Assembly (NCBI GenBank): GCA_902776725.1
Contig: CACYQX010000011.1
Location: 1-43,224 of the forward strand
Reading direction: 5' to 3'
Length of the DNA: 43,224 nucleotides
DNA from: an uncultured Eubacteriales bacterium
GTDB lineage: Bacteria > Bacillota > Clostridia > Peptostreptococcales > Anaerovoracaceae
In this document: positions 1 through 7,820 of the stretch, piece after piece
Numbering within the stretch: the first letter of the stretch is position 1
Layout of the letters: each line of letters opens with the position of its first letter
Program-made: the position numbers and the translations under genes
Notes under the pieces: generated by a model
Database searches by the model: none
Seen by the model: only the letters and a program-made list of their open reading frames with translations
Told to the model about the DNA's origin: nothing

Positions 1-765
1 CAGAACCTCTGCGCCTATCATAATCGGTATGGATATCAGTAAAATCTTACGTATGATCTTGCTCGTCTCGTCACATGTTTGATCGCCTGTGGCAAGTTTC
101 TTCTTGATGTTATTCCTGTGTAGATAGTAGATGAAGATTATAAATGCAAGCGCTGCCGCAGCTCCGGCAGTCGCACCAAAGGCTGCCCCGGAGGCTGCGC
201 TGTCGAGACCTTTTTTAATAAGGATTCCCGTAAGCGAAAGTCCGACGATTACCCTTACGAGCTGCTCAAGTATTTCCGTTAGAGCCGTCGGGTTCATATT
301 CTGTCTTCCCTGGAAATATCCTCTGTACGCAGAGAGAAGCGATACCAGGAAGATTGCCGGAGCAATCGATCTTACGGCCTTTACCGCAAGCGGATTTCCT
401 ATATAGTTAGAAAGGCTTTCTGCACCAAAGAAGCATATGGCAGCAAACAAAAGTCCGACTCCGGTCATCAGAACCAAGAAGATATTGAATATCTTATGCG
501 CGTTCCTGTTTCTTCCTACCGCGATATTTTCCGATACCATTCTCGAGAGCGCAACCGGAAATCCCGCCGTTGCCATTATGAGAAGCGCAGAATAAATAGT
601 ATAGGCAACCTGGTAATACGACATACCGAGTTCGCCGATCCAATTGGTAAGAGGTATTCTGAAAAACGCACCAATTATTTTAACGACAATACCGGCACCG
701 CTGATAATAGCAGCGCCTTTTATCATAGTCTTTCCGCTTGAACTTGTCGGCCTTTGTTCTTCCAT
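1..765 (-). CDS. MATE/MOP-type lipid flippase, SpoVB/MurJ-like (3' part cut off)
   Basis: The first 255 codons of a polytopic membrane protein are visible and the frame runs off the left edge without a stop. The start is ATG at 765, preceded by an AAGGAT sequence. After a short polar leader the protein has the first helix and loop typical of the polysaccharide-biosynthesis/SpoVB group (KIIGAFFRIPLTNWIGELG at about residues 27-45), then alternating hydrophobic segments, a YRGYFQGRQNMNPTALTEILEQ-like loop split between helices, and FRIPL/RGYFQG landmarks common to SpoVB and MurJ relatives. Such proteins flip undecaprenyl-linked intermediates across the membrane. It follows mfd by 39 bases on the same strand, as in the Firmicute mfd-spoVT-spoVB neighbourhood. 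The exact substrate (lipid II or a spore-cortex precursor) cannot be told from this half. Confidence 0.85.
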   Translation of the reverse strand, partial: MEEQRPTSSSGKTMIKGAAIISGAGIVVKIIGAFFRIPLTNWIGELGMSYYQVAYTIYSALLIMATAGFPVALSRMVSENIAVGRNRNAHKIFNIFLVLMTGVGLLFAAICFFGAESLSNYIGNPLAVKAVRSIAPAIFLVSLLSAYRGYFQGRQNMNPTALTEILEQLVRVIVGLSLTGILIKKGLDSAASGAAFGATAGAAAALAFIIFIYYLHRNNIKKKLATGDQTCDETSKIIRKILLISIPIMIGAEVL

Positions 766-804
766 CGATGCCTAATCCTTTAACAATATTGACAGCACAT
801 TATA

Positions 805-3800
805 TCACAAATCTTCTTTATTTCCCACCGTGGCGCGTTCAATCTGACCTTCGCGCAAAATTGACAAAACACCTATGGCCATATCAAGTTTATCTGCCTT
901 ATAGTCCTTCGGAGGAACGGAGTAAGAGACATACGCCCCCCTTCCCTCATGATATGAAATCCTGTTCTCGTATTCCTCGTTCATCTTAAAAATATCGTAG
1001 GCGCTTATGCTCGTTACTCCCGAAATCGGGATATAGATTTTTCCGTTCTGCTCATACACCTTTTCAACAAAAGCTTTGGTCGCGAGAGCTCTTATGAGAG
1101 AAATCTTAAGAAGGCTATTTGTCTCCTTTGGTATCTCTCCGAATCTGTCCACAAGTTCATCGAGGCAATCATTCATTTCATCTATCGAATCTATATCCGC
1201 AATCTTTTTGTACATGGAAAGCTTTGTTATTTCGTTTTCTATATACCAAGAAGGAATATTGGCGGTACTTTTAATCTCAACCGAAACATCCTCTGTCTTC
1301 TGCGGTATGAACTCTCCGCGCGCCTTTCGAGCAGCTTCGTCGACAAGTCTCATATAGAGCTCATAACCGACGTTCATCATATGTCCGCTCTGCTCGGCTC
1401 CGAGAATATTTCCGGCTCCTCTGAGTTCCATATCTCGCATGGCGATTTTAAATCCTGCACCAAACTCGGTAAACTCCTTAATCGCACGGAGACGTTTTTC
1501 TGAAAGCTCAGAGAGCACCTTATCCTTTTGGTACATCAGATAGGCGTAAGCCATTCTATTGGAGCGCCCTACTCGGCCCCTCAGCTGGTATAGCTGGGCA
1601 AGTCCGCATTTATCCGCATCAAGAACAACCATGGTATTTGCGTTTGGAATATCCAGTCCCGATTCTATTATCGTAGTCGCCACAAGTACATTTATTTCTC
1701 CGTCGATGAATTTATGCATCACCGATTCGAGAGTGCTTTCGCTCATCTGCCCGTGCGCAACGGCAACCTCGGCATCGGGAACAAGTTCTCTAATCTTGTC
1801 GGCAACCGAAAGAATTCCGCGCACGCGGTTGAACACCAAAAATACCTGTCCGCCTCTGTCGAGTTCGCGATTTATAACTTCTCTTATCAGAACATCATCC
1901 TGCTCCAATACATAGGTCTGTACCGGGTATCTTTCTTCCGGAGGTTCGGTTATGAGACTCATGTCACGGATTCCCGTGAGAGACATATTGAGAGTTCTCG
2001 GAATCGGGGTTGCCGATAACGTTAATACGTCAACCCCGGTCTTAAGACCCTTTATTCTTTCCTTATGCGCAACGCCAAATCTCTGCTCCTCGTCTACAAC
2101 GAGAAGACCCAGATCATCAAATTTCACATCCTGAGACAAGAGTCTATGCGTGCCGATAATAAGATCGACTTTACCCTTGGATAGCGCTTCGACAATCTTA
2201 TCCTGTTCCTTGTCGCTCCTGAAGCGAGAAAGCATTTCAATCTTAAACGGATAGTTCTTGAATCTATCCTTAAGCGTCTCATAATGCTGGCTTGCGAGGA
2301 TGGTCGTGGGTACGAGAACAGCCGCCTGTTTTCCCTCAACCAGACATTTAAATATTGCCCTTGCGGCAACCTCTGTCTTGCCGTACCCGACATCTCCGCA
2401 GAGCAGCCTGTCCATGGGTTCATCATCTTCCATATCGGCTTTGATTTCCGCAACAGATCTCAGCTGGTCTTCAGTTTCCTCGTAAGGAAAATCCTCCTCA
2501 AACTCCTGCTGCCAAACAGTATCCGGAGAAAACGCGTACCCCTTCTCCGCCTTTCGCTTTGCATAGAGTTCGACAAGTTCGTCGGTCATCTCGGCAACCG
2601 CCGCTCTGGCTCTCGCCTTTGTTCTCTTCCACTCCTCGCTTCCGAGCTTATTTAGCTTTGGCGCCGCGCCTTCCGAGCCGATATACTTCTGGACGACATC
2701 CATCTGGTCCACGGGCACATAGAGCACACCGTGTCCCGCATATTTAATCTTGATATAGTCTCGTACTACGCCCTGATTTTTTAATGTCTCAATTCCGATA
2801 AATATTCCTATGCCGTGATTGTCGTGCACGACGTAGTCTCCATGTTTGAGTTCGGCAAATGTCTCGAGTTTTCTTCCCTTCGGATGCTTTCTCTTCCTGG
2901 GCAGCCTTGTTTCATTAAATATATTGTTTTCGCTTATGAAGGCGAGCTTCTTATCCGGGAGTATCGTACCCGAAGACAGTGTGCCTCGCCTTATCTTGAC
3001 GACAGCGTCTATATCGTTATCGCGCAGGAATTCTCGGAGCGACTTCTCTCTTCCATCCGCAGCCGCAGAAAGCGTAACTTCATAGCCCTCCGCGATATAT
3101 GTCCTTATATCCTTTGCAAGCACGTCGAGATGCCCGTTATAGCTCATCACGGGTCTTGCAGAGAGGCTGTAATTATCGGTCAAAATTATTTCTTCCGGAT
3201 ACGTTTTTGCAAACGGCTGAAGGAAATATATATCCTCTTTTTTGTACATCGGGACGAGCTCGTCTTTGCCGACTATATACTTCTCGTCGCCCTTCTCAGC
3301 CTCGCCGCGCTCAAGCATTATTTCAAAATCGTTAAACGCTTCCTTCTCATTTAGCTCGAGATGCTCTCTTATCCTGTCGAGATCGTCAACAAAAATAATC
3401 CCATCCCTCATATAGTCCCAGATATGCTCAACGTCGGGGCGCTCACCCTTAAGATATTCTTCGATTCCCTGATCCGACATAAGGTTCATCGGATGTATCT
3501 GAACAGAATCCAACTTTCCCGTACTTCTCTGAGTTTCGGGATCGAAAGTTCTGATACTATCCACCTCGGTATCAAAAAATTCGATTCTGTAAGGCTCCTC
3601 GGCATCCAGTGGGTATATATCAAGAATTCCTCCACGCACTGCGAATCGACCCGGGAACTGCGCGAGATCCGTCCTCTCGTAACCCATGCCGACGAGCGAT
3701 TCTTTGATGCTCTCTATATCAACATCGTCTCCGAGCTTTATGGCAACGCCTCTTCCCGTAAAGAGTCCATGCGGCGGCAGCCTTCTTACGGCAGAAGAAG

Positions 3801-4086
3801 CCGGTGCGATAACTATAACCTCATCATCCTCGGCAAGACTCTTAAGCACCCTCGTACGTTCCACTTCTTTGTCGTTATTCTTTGCATCGTAGCGGAAGAA
3901 AACATCTTCCTCCGGCGGCATTACGAGTATTCTTCTCTCACTAAAAAAAGAAAGGTCCGCAGCAAGTTTTTCTGCGCGATTCCTTCCTGAAACCACTACC
4001 AAGCACTGTCTATTCTTTTCCAAGAGGTCCGATATCACGAAAGCGGAATTGCTTCCAGAGACCCCCGTGATATTAACTCTCTTCAA
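805..4086 (-). CDS. mfd: Transcription-repair coupling factor Mfd
   Basis: This ATP-dependent DNA translocase removes stalled RNA polymerase and recruits UvrA. Domains appear in family order: a UvrB-like N-terminal module (GYERTDLAQFPGRFAVRGGI at about 135-154), a CarD-like RNA-polymerase-interacting domain (KHGDYVVHDNHGIGIF from about 414), a helicase core with Walker A GDVGYGKTE (564-572), DEEQ (665-668) and QLRGRVGR (834-841), and a C-terminal regulatory domain. At 1093 residues it is somewhat shorter than the roughly 1150 usual, mostly at the N-terminus. The start is TTG at 4086 with GAGG nine bases upstream, inside the last codons of pth (14-base overlap), suggesting translational coupling. 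No better start lies upstream without running deeper into pth. Confidence 0.96.
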   Translation of the reverse strand: MKRVNITGVSGSNSAFVISDLLEKNRQCLVVVSGRNRAEKLAADLSFFSERRILVMPPEEDVFFRYDAKNNDKEVERTRVLKSLAEDDEVIVIAPASSAVRRLPPHGLFTGRGVAIKLGDDVDIESIKESLVGMGYERTDLAQFPGRFAVRGGILDIYPLDAEEPYRIEFFDTEVDSIRTFDPETQRSTGKLDSVQIHPMNLMSDQGIEEYLKGERPDVEHIWDYMRDGIIFVDDLDRIREHLELNEKEAFNDFEIMLERGEAEKGDEKYIVGKDELVPMYKKEDIYFLQPFAKTYPEEIILTDNYSLSARPVMSYNGHLDVLAKDIRTYIAEGYEVTLSAAADGREKSLREFLRDNDIDAVVKIRRGTLSSGTILPDKKLAFISENNIFNETRLPRKRKHPKGRKLETFAELKHGDYVVHDNHGIGIFIGIETLKNQGVVRDYIKIKYAGHGVLYVPVDQMDVVQKYIGSEGAAPKLNKLGSEEWKRTKARARAAVAEMTDELVELYAKRKAEKGYAFSPDTVWQQEFEEDFPYEETEDQLRSVAEIKADMEDDEPMDRLLCGDVGYGKTEVAARAIFKCLVEGKQAAVLVPTTILASQHYETLKDRFKNYPFKIEMLSRFRSDKEQDKIVEALSKGKVDLIIGTHRLLSQDVKFDDLGLLVVDEEQRFGVAHKERIKGLKTGVDVLTLSATPIPRTLNMSLTGIRDMSLITEPPEERYPVQTYVLEQDDVLIREVINRELDRGGQVFLVFNRVRGILSVADKIRELVPDAEVAVAHGQMSESTLESVMHKFIDGEINVLVATTIIESGLDIPNANTMVVLDADKCGLAQLYQLRGRVGRSNRMAYAYLMYQKDKVLSELSEKRLRAIKEFTEFGAGFKIAMRDMELRGAGNILGAEQSGHMMNVGYELYMRLVDEAARKARGEFIPQKTEDVSVEIKSTANIPSWYIENEITKLSMYKKIADIDSIDEMNDCLDELVDRFGEIPKETNSLLKISLIRALATKAFVEKVYEQNGKIYIPISGVTSISAYDIFKMNEEYENRISYHEGRGAYVSYSVPPKDYKADKLDMAIGVLSILREGQIERATVGNKEDL

Positions 4087-4666
4087 CCGGTTTTTCCTCT
4101 TTCTTCTTTTTGGGCGGATTGTATTTGTTCATGGCAGTTTCGATTCCGCTTTCGACAAAGCATATCGCGGCATCCGCGGCATTTTCCCAAGCGGCTGCAA
4201 ACTCCTCCATCTTTTCCTTCGGAAGTCCTCCGGTCACATAATTAATCATATCGTATTCGGGTTTTCCGATTCCAATTCTGATTCTCGGAAATCTGTCCGA
4301 ATACAACTGATATATTATCGACTTCATGCCATTATGCGAACCCGAGCTTCCAAACGGTCTAATCCTGATGGTCCCTTCATCAAGGTCTGCATCATCGTAA
4401 ATCACAAGAAGATTCTCTTCTTCTATCTTGTAATACTCGAGAACTTCCCTCGCTGCGATTCCGCTGTTATTCATAAACGTCTGCGGCTTAACCAGGATTA
4501 CTTTTTGTCCGGCAATCATCGTCTCGCCTATGAGCGAACGGAATTTTATCTTCTCGATCTTGGCTCCTGTTTTTTGCGCTAAAATATCAAGGGTCTTGAA
4601 ACCCATATTATGTCTAGTATTTTCGTATTCTTTTCCGGGGTTTCCAAGACCTATGATGGCATACAT
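4073..4666 (-). CDS. pth: Peptidyl-tRNA hydrolase
   Basis: Pth releases tRNA from peptidyl-tRNA that drops off ribosomes. The start is set at the ATG at 4666, giving 197 residues and the family N-terminus MYAIIGLGNPG; a TTG at 4684 in the same frame would overlap prs and lacks a better ribosome site. Catalytic and substrate residues are visible: Asn9, His19 in the NTRHNMGF motif, the FMNNSG segment and the YDDADL aspartate. The C-terminus is a Lys-rich tail (NPPKKKKEEKPVEES) with no family role known to me. The gene begins one base after the prs stop and its end overlaps the mfd start, so prs, pth and mfd are tightly coupled. Confidence 0.95.
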   Translation of the reverse strand: MYAIIGLGNPGKEYENTRHNMGFKTLDILAQKTGAKIEKIKFRSLIGETMIAGQKVILVKPQTFMNNSGIAAREVLEYYKIEEENLLVIYDDADLDEGTIRIRPFGSSGSHNGMKSIIYQLYSDRFPRIRIGIGKPEYDMINYVTGGLPKEKMEEFAAAWENAADAAICFVESGIETAMNKYNPPKKKKEEKPVEES

Positions 4667-4667
4667 A

Positions 4668-5627
4668 TTATTTTTCCGTATCAAAGAGTTTGCTTATCGA
4701 TACATTTGTGAAGACTCTCGTCATAGCTTCCGCAAAGAGTGGCGCAACAGACAGGAATGTCATCTTCTCAAGCCTATGCTCTTCGGGAACCGGAAGAGTG
4801 TTCAAAAGAATAATCTCGTCAATCGCGGATTGCTCAAGTCTCTCAATCGCGGGACCGGAGAGAACCGGGTGCGTAGCCGCCGCGTATACACTCTTTGCTC
4901 CCATTTCGCTGATTGCGTTTGCTGCGTTGGTTATAGTTCCCGCGGTATCAATCATATCGTCGAGGATGATGCAGTTCTTTCCTTCGATATCACCTATGAT
5001 ATTCATTATTTCGCTCTTGTTCGGCTCAGGTCTTCTCTTGTCTACGATTGCGATCGGGCAATTGAGGAACTCAGCCATATTTCTTGCTCTCGTTACGCTG
5101 CCGTGGTCAGGAGAAACCACGCATACATCGTCGAGATTCTTTTCTTTGAAGTATTTTGCGAGAATCGGCATTCCCACAAGATGGTCAACCGGGATGTCAA
5201 AGTATCCCTGAATCTGATTTGCGTGAAGGTCCATGGAAAGAACCCTGTCAGCTCCTGCCGCCGTGAGAAGATTGGCGACGAGTTTTGCCGTAATCGGATC
5301 TCTGGCTTTTGCTTTTCTGTCCTGACGGGCATATCCGTAATAAGGAATAACCGCATTGATTCTTCCCGCCGACGCACGCTTCATCGCGTCTATCATGATA
5401 AGGAGTTCCATGAGGTTGTCGTTTACGGGATCGCATGTCGATTGGATGATATACACATCGATTCCTCTTACGGTTTCCCAAAGGCTTACGGATATTTCAC
5501 CATCGCTGAATTTGGTTACCGTGGATTTGCCAAGAGGCTTACCCATAATGGAAGAAATCTCTTCCGCAAGTTCCTTGTGCGAGTTTCCGGCAAAAACCTT
5601 ATACTCCGTGTAAACGCCGTTCTTCAT
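4668..5627 (-). CDS. prs: Ribose-phosphate pyrophosphokinase (PRPP synthetase)
   Basis: Prs makes PRPP from ribose-5-phosphate and ATP for nucleotide, His and Trp synthesis. The protein has the family core: KFSDGEISV near residue 40, the GYARQDRK flexible loop, the [19 protein letters not shown] segment and the PRPP-binding loop [16 protein letters not shown] at 5627 is chosen because AAAGGAG sits six bases upstream; the TTG directly before it would be too close. It is 319 residues, normal for class I enzymes. It lies downstream of the glmU-like gene and immediately upstream of pth, the conserved Firmicute order. Confidence 0.97.
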   Translation of the reverse strand: MKNGVYTEYKVFAGNSHKELAEEISSIMGKPLGKSTVTKFSDGEISVSLWETVRGIDVYIIQSTCDPVNDNLMELLIMIDAMKRASAGRINAVIPYYGYARQDRKAKARDPITAKLVANLLTAAGADRVLSMDLHANQIQGYFDIPVDHLVGMPILAKYFKEKNLDDVCVVSPDHGSVTRARNMAEFLNCPIAIVDKRRPEPNKSEIMNIIGDIEGKNCIILDDMIDTAGTITNAANAISEMGAKSVYAAATHPVLSGPAIERLEQSAIDEIILLNTLPVPEEHRLEKMTFLSVAPLFAEAMTRVFTNVSISKLFDTEK

Positions 5628-5661
5628 CAATTACTCCTTTACGTTTCCTTGAACTTTAGTT

Positions 5662-6354
5662 TTATTTTCTATAAAGGCCCTTTTCTTTGGACCAGTTTTG
5701 CTTATTTTCTTGTTTGCTCCTTCCGATTGCCATTGCATCGTCAGGAACATCCTCGGTAACTGTTGTACCCGCCGCTATATATGCGCCCTTTCCGATTTCG
5801 ACAGGAGAAACGATATTGCTGTTGCATCCGATGAATGCACCGTCTCCCACCGTAGACCTATGCTTATTGCTTCCGTCATAGTTAACAAAGACAACACCAC
5901 AGCCAAGGTTGATATTCTTCCCAAGATCCGCGTCGCCGATATATGTCAAGTGTGCGGACTTTGTTCCGTCGCCCATGGTCGAATTCTTAACTTCAACAAA
6001 ATCACCGACCTTGCAATCGTTTCCGATTTTGCTTCCCGGTCTAATATACGCAAAAGGACCGACCGAAGTGTTCTCCCCGACTTCACTCGAAAGGATTACC
6101 GAACTTTGGACGGTTGTGCCCGATGCAATTTTTGAATCAACAATTCTGGTGTTCTGATAGATTGCGCAATTCTCACCGATAAAGGTACTGCCTTCCAGTG
6201 TAACGCAAGGACCCACGAAAGTTCCCTTTCCTATTTGGACCTCATCGTCTATATAGACGCTGTCCAAATCAACAAAATTCACTCCCGATTCCATAAGACT
6301 GAGAGCCTTTTTACGATAAGACTCCCTCTTTAACATATATTCCTGTTCAGTCAT
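5662..6354 (-). CDS. glmU: Stand-alone GlmU C-terminal acetyltransferase (left-handed beta-helix)
   Basis: The 230 residues match only the linker helix and C-terminal hexapeptide-repeat domain of GlmU, which acetylates glucosamine-1-phosphate. Active-site positions known from E. coli GlmU are all present: the Arg of YIRPGSKIG, Lys of VEVKNS, the catalytic His and Tyr of SAHLTYIGDA, Asn of NINLGCG, Lys of SNKHRS, Ala of IAAGTT and the Arg of IGRSKQ. The N-terminal uridylyltransferase (Rossmann) domain of about 230 residues is absent, and the 5' flank is a promoter region, not decayed coding sequence. The start is ATG at 6354 behind GGGAGG with short spacing. It heads the prs-pth-mfd unit, the normal glmU position. 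A separate pyrophosphorylase is presumably encoded elsewhere. Confidence 0.88.
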   Translation of the reverse strand: MTEQEYMLKRESYRKKALSLMESGVNFVDLDSVYIDDEVQIGKGTFVGPCVTLEGSTFIGENCAIYQNTRIVDSKIASGTTVQSSVILSSEVGENTSVGPFAYIRPGSKIGNDCKVGDFVEVKNSTMGDGTKSAHLTYIGDADLGKNINLGCGVVFVNYDGSNKHRSTVGDGAFIGCNSNIVSPVEIGKGAYIAAGTTVTEDVPDDAMAIGRSKQENKQNWSKEKGLYRK

Positions 6355-6405
6355 GAGACCTCCCAAAAAGAGTAATATTACCGCTTTTTCGCGTAATTTG
6401 AGGAT

Positions 6406-6414
6406 ATTATATCA
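6406..6414 (-). promoter_or_regulatory. Extended -10 promoter for the glmU'-prs-pth-mfd unit
   Basis: On the minus strand the sequence reads TGATATAAT, a full extended -10. No good -35 is seen 16-18 bases upstream. The predicted start of transcription near 6399 gives a leader of about 45 bases before the glmU-like ATG. Confidence 0.55.
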
Positions 6415-6445
6415 TATTTTGCGAAAAAAATCTTCTTTACAAACA

Positions 6446-6474
6446 TTGCATTGTGTCAAAAATGATAATATAAT
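6446..6474 (+). promoter_or_regulatory. Sigma-A-type promoter for spoVG
   Basis: TTGCAT (6446-6451), 17-base spacer, perfect TATAAT (6469-6474). It is 33 bases upstream of the spoVG ATG and lies back to back with the glmU promoter. Confidence 0.65.
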
Positions 6475-6507
6475 CACCTTATCTAGATAATCTATAAAGG
6501 AGACACT

Positions 6508-6789
6508 ATGAACATTACAGACGTACGCATCCGTAAAATCAGCGACGAAGGGAAGATGAAGGCCGTCGCATCAGTTACTTTTGACGATGAATTTGTCGTT
6601 CATGACATCAAGGTAATCGATGGCCAAAACGGTTTGTTTGTTGCCATGCCAAGCCGCAAGATGGGCGAAGGCGATTTCAGAGATATCGCTCACCCGCTCG
6701 TTTCGGAACTCAGAAACAGAATCAAGGATGCGATATTTGCGGCATATGATAAGATGCTTGCAGAAGAAAGCGTAGCACCCACCGAATAA
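6508..6789 (+). CDS. spoVG: SpoVG, RNA-binding regulator
   Basis: SpoVG is a small nucleic-acid-binding regulator first known from sporulation and septation, also found in non-sporulating Firmicutes. The 93 residues show the complete family pattern: [11 protein letters not shown] at the start, [17 protein letters not shown], the signature [11 protein letters not shown] and the DIAHPL segment, followed by a C-terminal helix. AAAGGAG sits eight bases upstream of ATG. In many Firmicutes spoVG lies just upstream of glmU on the same strand; here it is divergent from the truncated glmU, which implies a local rearrangement. A terminator follows at 6817. Confidence 0.96.
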   Translation: MNITDVRIRKISDEGKMKAVASVTFDDEFVVHDIKVIDGQNGLFVAMPSRKMGEGDFRDIAHPLVSELRNRIKDAIFAAYDKMLAEESVAPTE

Positions 6790-6816
6790 GATTTCGATGG
6801 TATAATTGCTGCCAGA

Positions 6817-6845
6817 GCAGGTGTTTATCGCCTGCTTTTCTTTTT
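6817..6845 (+). terminator. Intrinsic terminator after spoVG
   Basis: GCAGGTG and CGCCTGC form a 7-bp stem with a TTTAT loop (6817-6835), followed by TTTTCTTTTT. Confidence 0.8.
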
Positions 6846-6868
6846 GAGTTATAATAACGCGCTTCTTG

Positions 6869-6877
6869 TGGTATATT
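6869..6877 (+). promoter_or_regulatory. Extended -10 promoter for the BFD-type gene
   Basis: TGG-TATATT 28 bases before the ATG at 6905, following the spoVG terminator. The -35 region is poor. Confidence 0.45.
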
Positions 6878-6904
6878 AAAGACAGCAGATTACGGAGGAT
6901 ACTT

Positions 6905-7144
6905 ATGGGCACAAACATGGAAAAAATCCTTAACCCCGACTATGAAATCTGCCTTTGCAGACATATCAAAACCCGGGACGTCATAAGCATAATAAAAAAG
7001 AACGATATCACCTCTCTCAGAGCGCTCCAGAAGACGATGAAGATCGGCGATAAATGCGGCGGCTGCAGAAATGAGCTTTCGGCACTTATCGATCATTTTT
7101 TGGACGAAGAGATATTGATGATGGATTTGATTTGGGACGATTAG
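6905..7144 (+). CDS. Small [2Fe-2S] BFD-domain protein
   Basis: The 79-residue protein has the Cys pattern of bacterioferritin-associated ferredoxin and NirB/NifU BFD domains: C16-x-C18, 32 residues, then C51-x-x-C54 (GDKCGGCRNEL). This motif binds a [2Fe-2S] cluster. ATG at 6905 is chosen because GGAGG lies six bases upstream; an in-frame ATG at 6866 has no ribosome site. It is a lone gene between the spoVG terminator and a bidirectional terminator shared with the tRNA operon. No bacterioferritin gene is near, so its electron partner is unknown. Confidence 0.82.
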   Translation: MGTNMEKILNPDYEICLCRHIKTRDVISIIKKNDITSLRALQKTMKIGDKCGGCRNELSALIDHFLDEEILMMDLIWDD

Positions 7145-7189
7145 GTCCAAGCCCGGCCCTACTTTGGATTACAAGAAATATGCAGCATG

Positions 7190-7220
7190 AAAAAAGGACG
7201 AGGTATCTCGTCCTTTTTCT
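7190..7220. terminator. Bidirectional intrinsic terminator (BFD gene / tRNA operon)
   Basis: AAGGACGAG (7194-7202), GTAT loop, CTCGTCCTT (7207-7215), flanked by A-rich and T-rich runs on the two sides, so it can serve the plus-strand BFD gene and the minus-strand tRNA cluster. Confidence 0.85.
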
Positions 7221-7295
7221 TGGCTAGGGTAGCAGGATTCGAACCTGCGGATGACGGAATCAGAATCCGTTGCCTTACCGCTTGGCGATACCCCA
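7221..7295 (-). tRNA. tRNA-Gln (anticodon CTG)
   Basis: 75 bases with encoded CCA. Acceptor arm TGGGGTA/TACCCTA, D arm GCCAAGCGGTAAGGC, anticodon loop TTCTGAT, T loop TTCGAAT. CTG reads CAG; a TTG-anticodon Gln tRNA is not in this window. Last gene of the six-tRNA cluster. Confidence 0.96.
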
Positions 7296-7300
7296 TTATA

Positions 7301-7375
<75 letters not shown>

Positions 7376-7387
7376 AGTTTTACTTGC

Positions 7388-7464
7388 TGGGGTGGGTAGT
7401 GGGATTCGAACCCACGTATACAGGAGCCACAACCCTGGGTCTTAACCACTTGACGATACCCACC
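7388..7464 (-). tRNA. tRNA-His (anticodon GTG)
   Basis: 77 bases including the extra 5' G(-1) opposite C73 that is the His identity element. Anticodon loop TTGTGGC; CCA encoded. Confidence 0.97.
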
Positions 7465-7472
7465 GCGTAGAT

Positions 7473-7549
7473 TGGCGACCTGGAACGGGCTCGAACCGTC
7501 GACCTCCAGCGTGACAGGCTGGCATTCTAACCAACTGAACTACCAGGCC
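7473..7549 (-). tRNA. tRNA-Asp (anticodon GTC)
   Basis: 77 bases with encoded CCA and discriminator G. Acceptor GGCCTGG/CCAGGTC, anticodon loop CTGTCAC. Confidence 0.97.
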
Positions 7550-7566
7550 GCAATGTTTAGAAAAAA

Positions 7567-7642
7567 TGGTGGGCGCTACAGGGCTCGAACCTGTGACCCC
7601 CTGCTTGTAAGGCAGGTGCTCTCCCAGCTGAGCTAAGCGCCC
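7567..7642 (-). tRNA. tRNA-Val (anticodon TAC)
   Basis: 76 bases with encoded CCA. Acceptor GGGCGCT/AGCGCCC, anticodon loop CTTACAA, discriminator A. Confidence 0.97.
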
Positions 7643-7656
7643 ACATAAGTAAAATA

Positions 7657-7733
7657 TGGTAGCGGCGAGTGGAGTCGAACCACCGACCTTCCGGGTATGA
7701 ACCGGACGCTCTAGCCAACTAAGCTACACCGCC
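7657..7733 (-). tRNA. Elongator tRNA-Met (anticodon CAT)
   Basis: 77 bases with encoded CCA. Acceptor GGCGGTG/CGCCGCT with a G1-T72 pair and anticodon loop TTCATAC. It resembles the Bacillus elongator tRNA-Met. It lacks the unpaired C1-A72 of initiator tRNA, and the loop differs from tRNA-Ile2 (CTCATAA). First gene of the cluster. Confidence 0.93.
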
Positions 7734-7763
7734 ACAATTCGCCGCAGAATTACTGCAAGGAAT

Positions 7764-7792
7764 ATATTAACAAAGCAAAGGTTGAAAGTCAA
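7764..7792 (-). promoter_or_regulatory. Promoter of the six-tRNA operon
   Basis: Minus-strand TTGACT (7792-7787), 17-base spacer, TAATAT (7769-7764), about 30 bases upstream of tRNA-Met. Its -35 shares the inverted repeat TTGA-AAG-TCAA with the divergent lgt promoter. Confidence 0.7.
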
Positions 7793-7811
7793 CAGTATTT
7801 TGCTCTATAAT
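7782..7811 (+). promoter_or_regulatory. Promoter of lgt, predicting a leaderless or near-leaderless transcript
   Basis: TTGAAA (7782-7787), 18-base spacer, TATAAT (7806-7811). Transcription would start around 7818-7820, at or next to the lgt ATG at 7821. Confidence 0.65.
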
Positions 7812-7820
7812 GAACGTATT

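Noticed and set aside
2815-3354. Open frame on the plus strand opposite mfd
   Set aside because: Shadow of the conserved mfd coding strand; no ribosome site or recognisable domain.
4667-4684. Longer pth starting at TTG 4684
   Set aside because: It overlaps prs and adds residues before the conserved MYAIIGLGNPG start; ATG 4666 has a better-placed GGA.
4530-5759. Long open frame of about 400 codons on the plus strand opposite prs and pth
   Set aside because: It is antisense to well-conserved genes, has a Cys/Arg/His-rich composition typical of a shadow frame, no ribosome site and no family resemblance.
7657-7733. CAT-anticodon tRNA as initiator Met or Ile2
   Set aside because: The acceptor has a G1-T72 pair rather than an unpaired C1-A72, and the loop TTCATAC matches elongator Met rather than the CTCATAA of Ile2.
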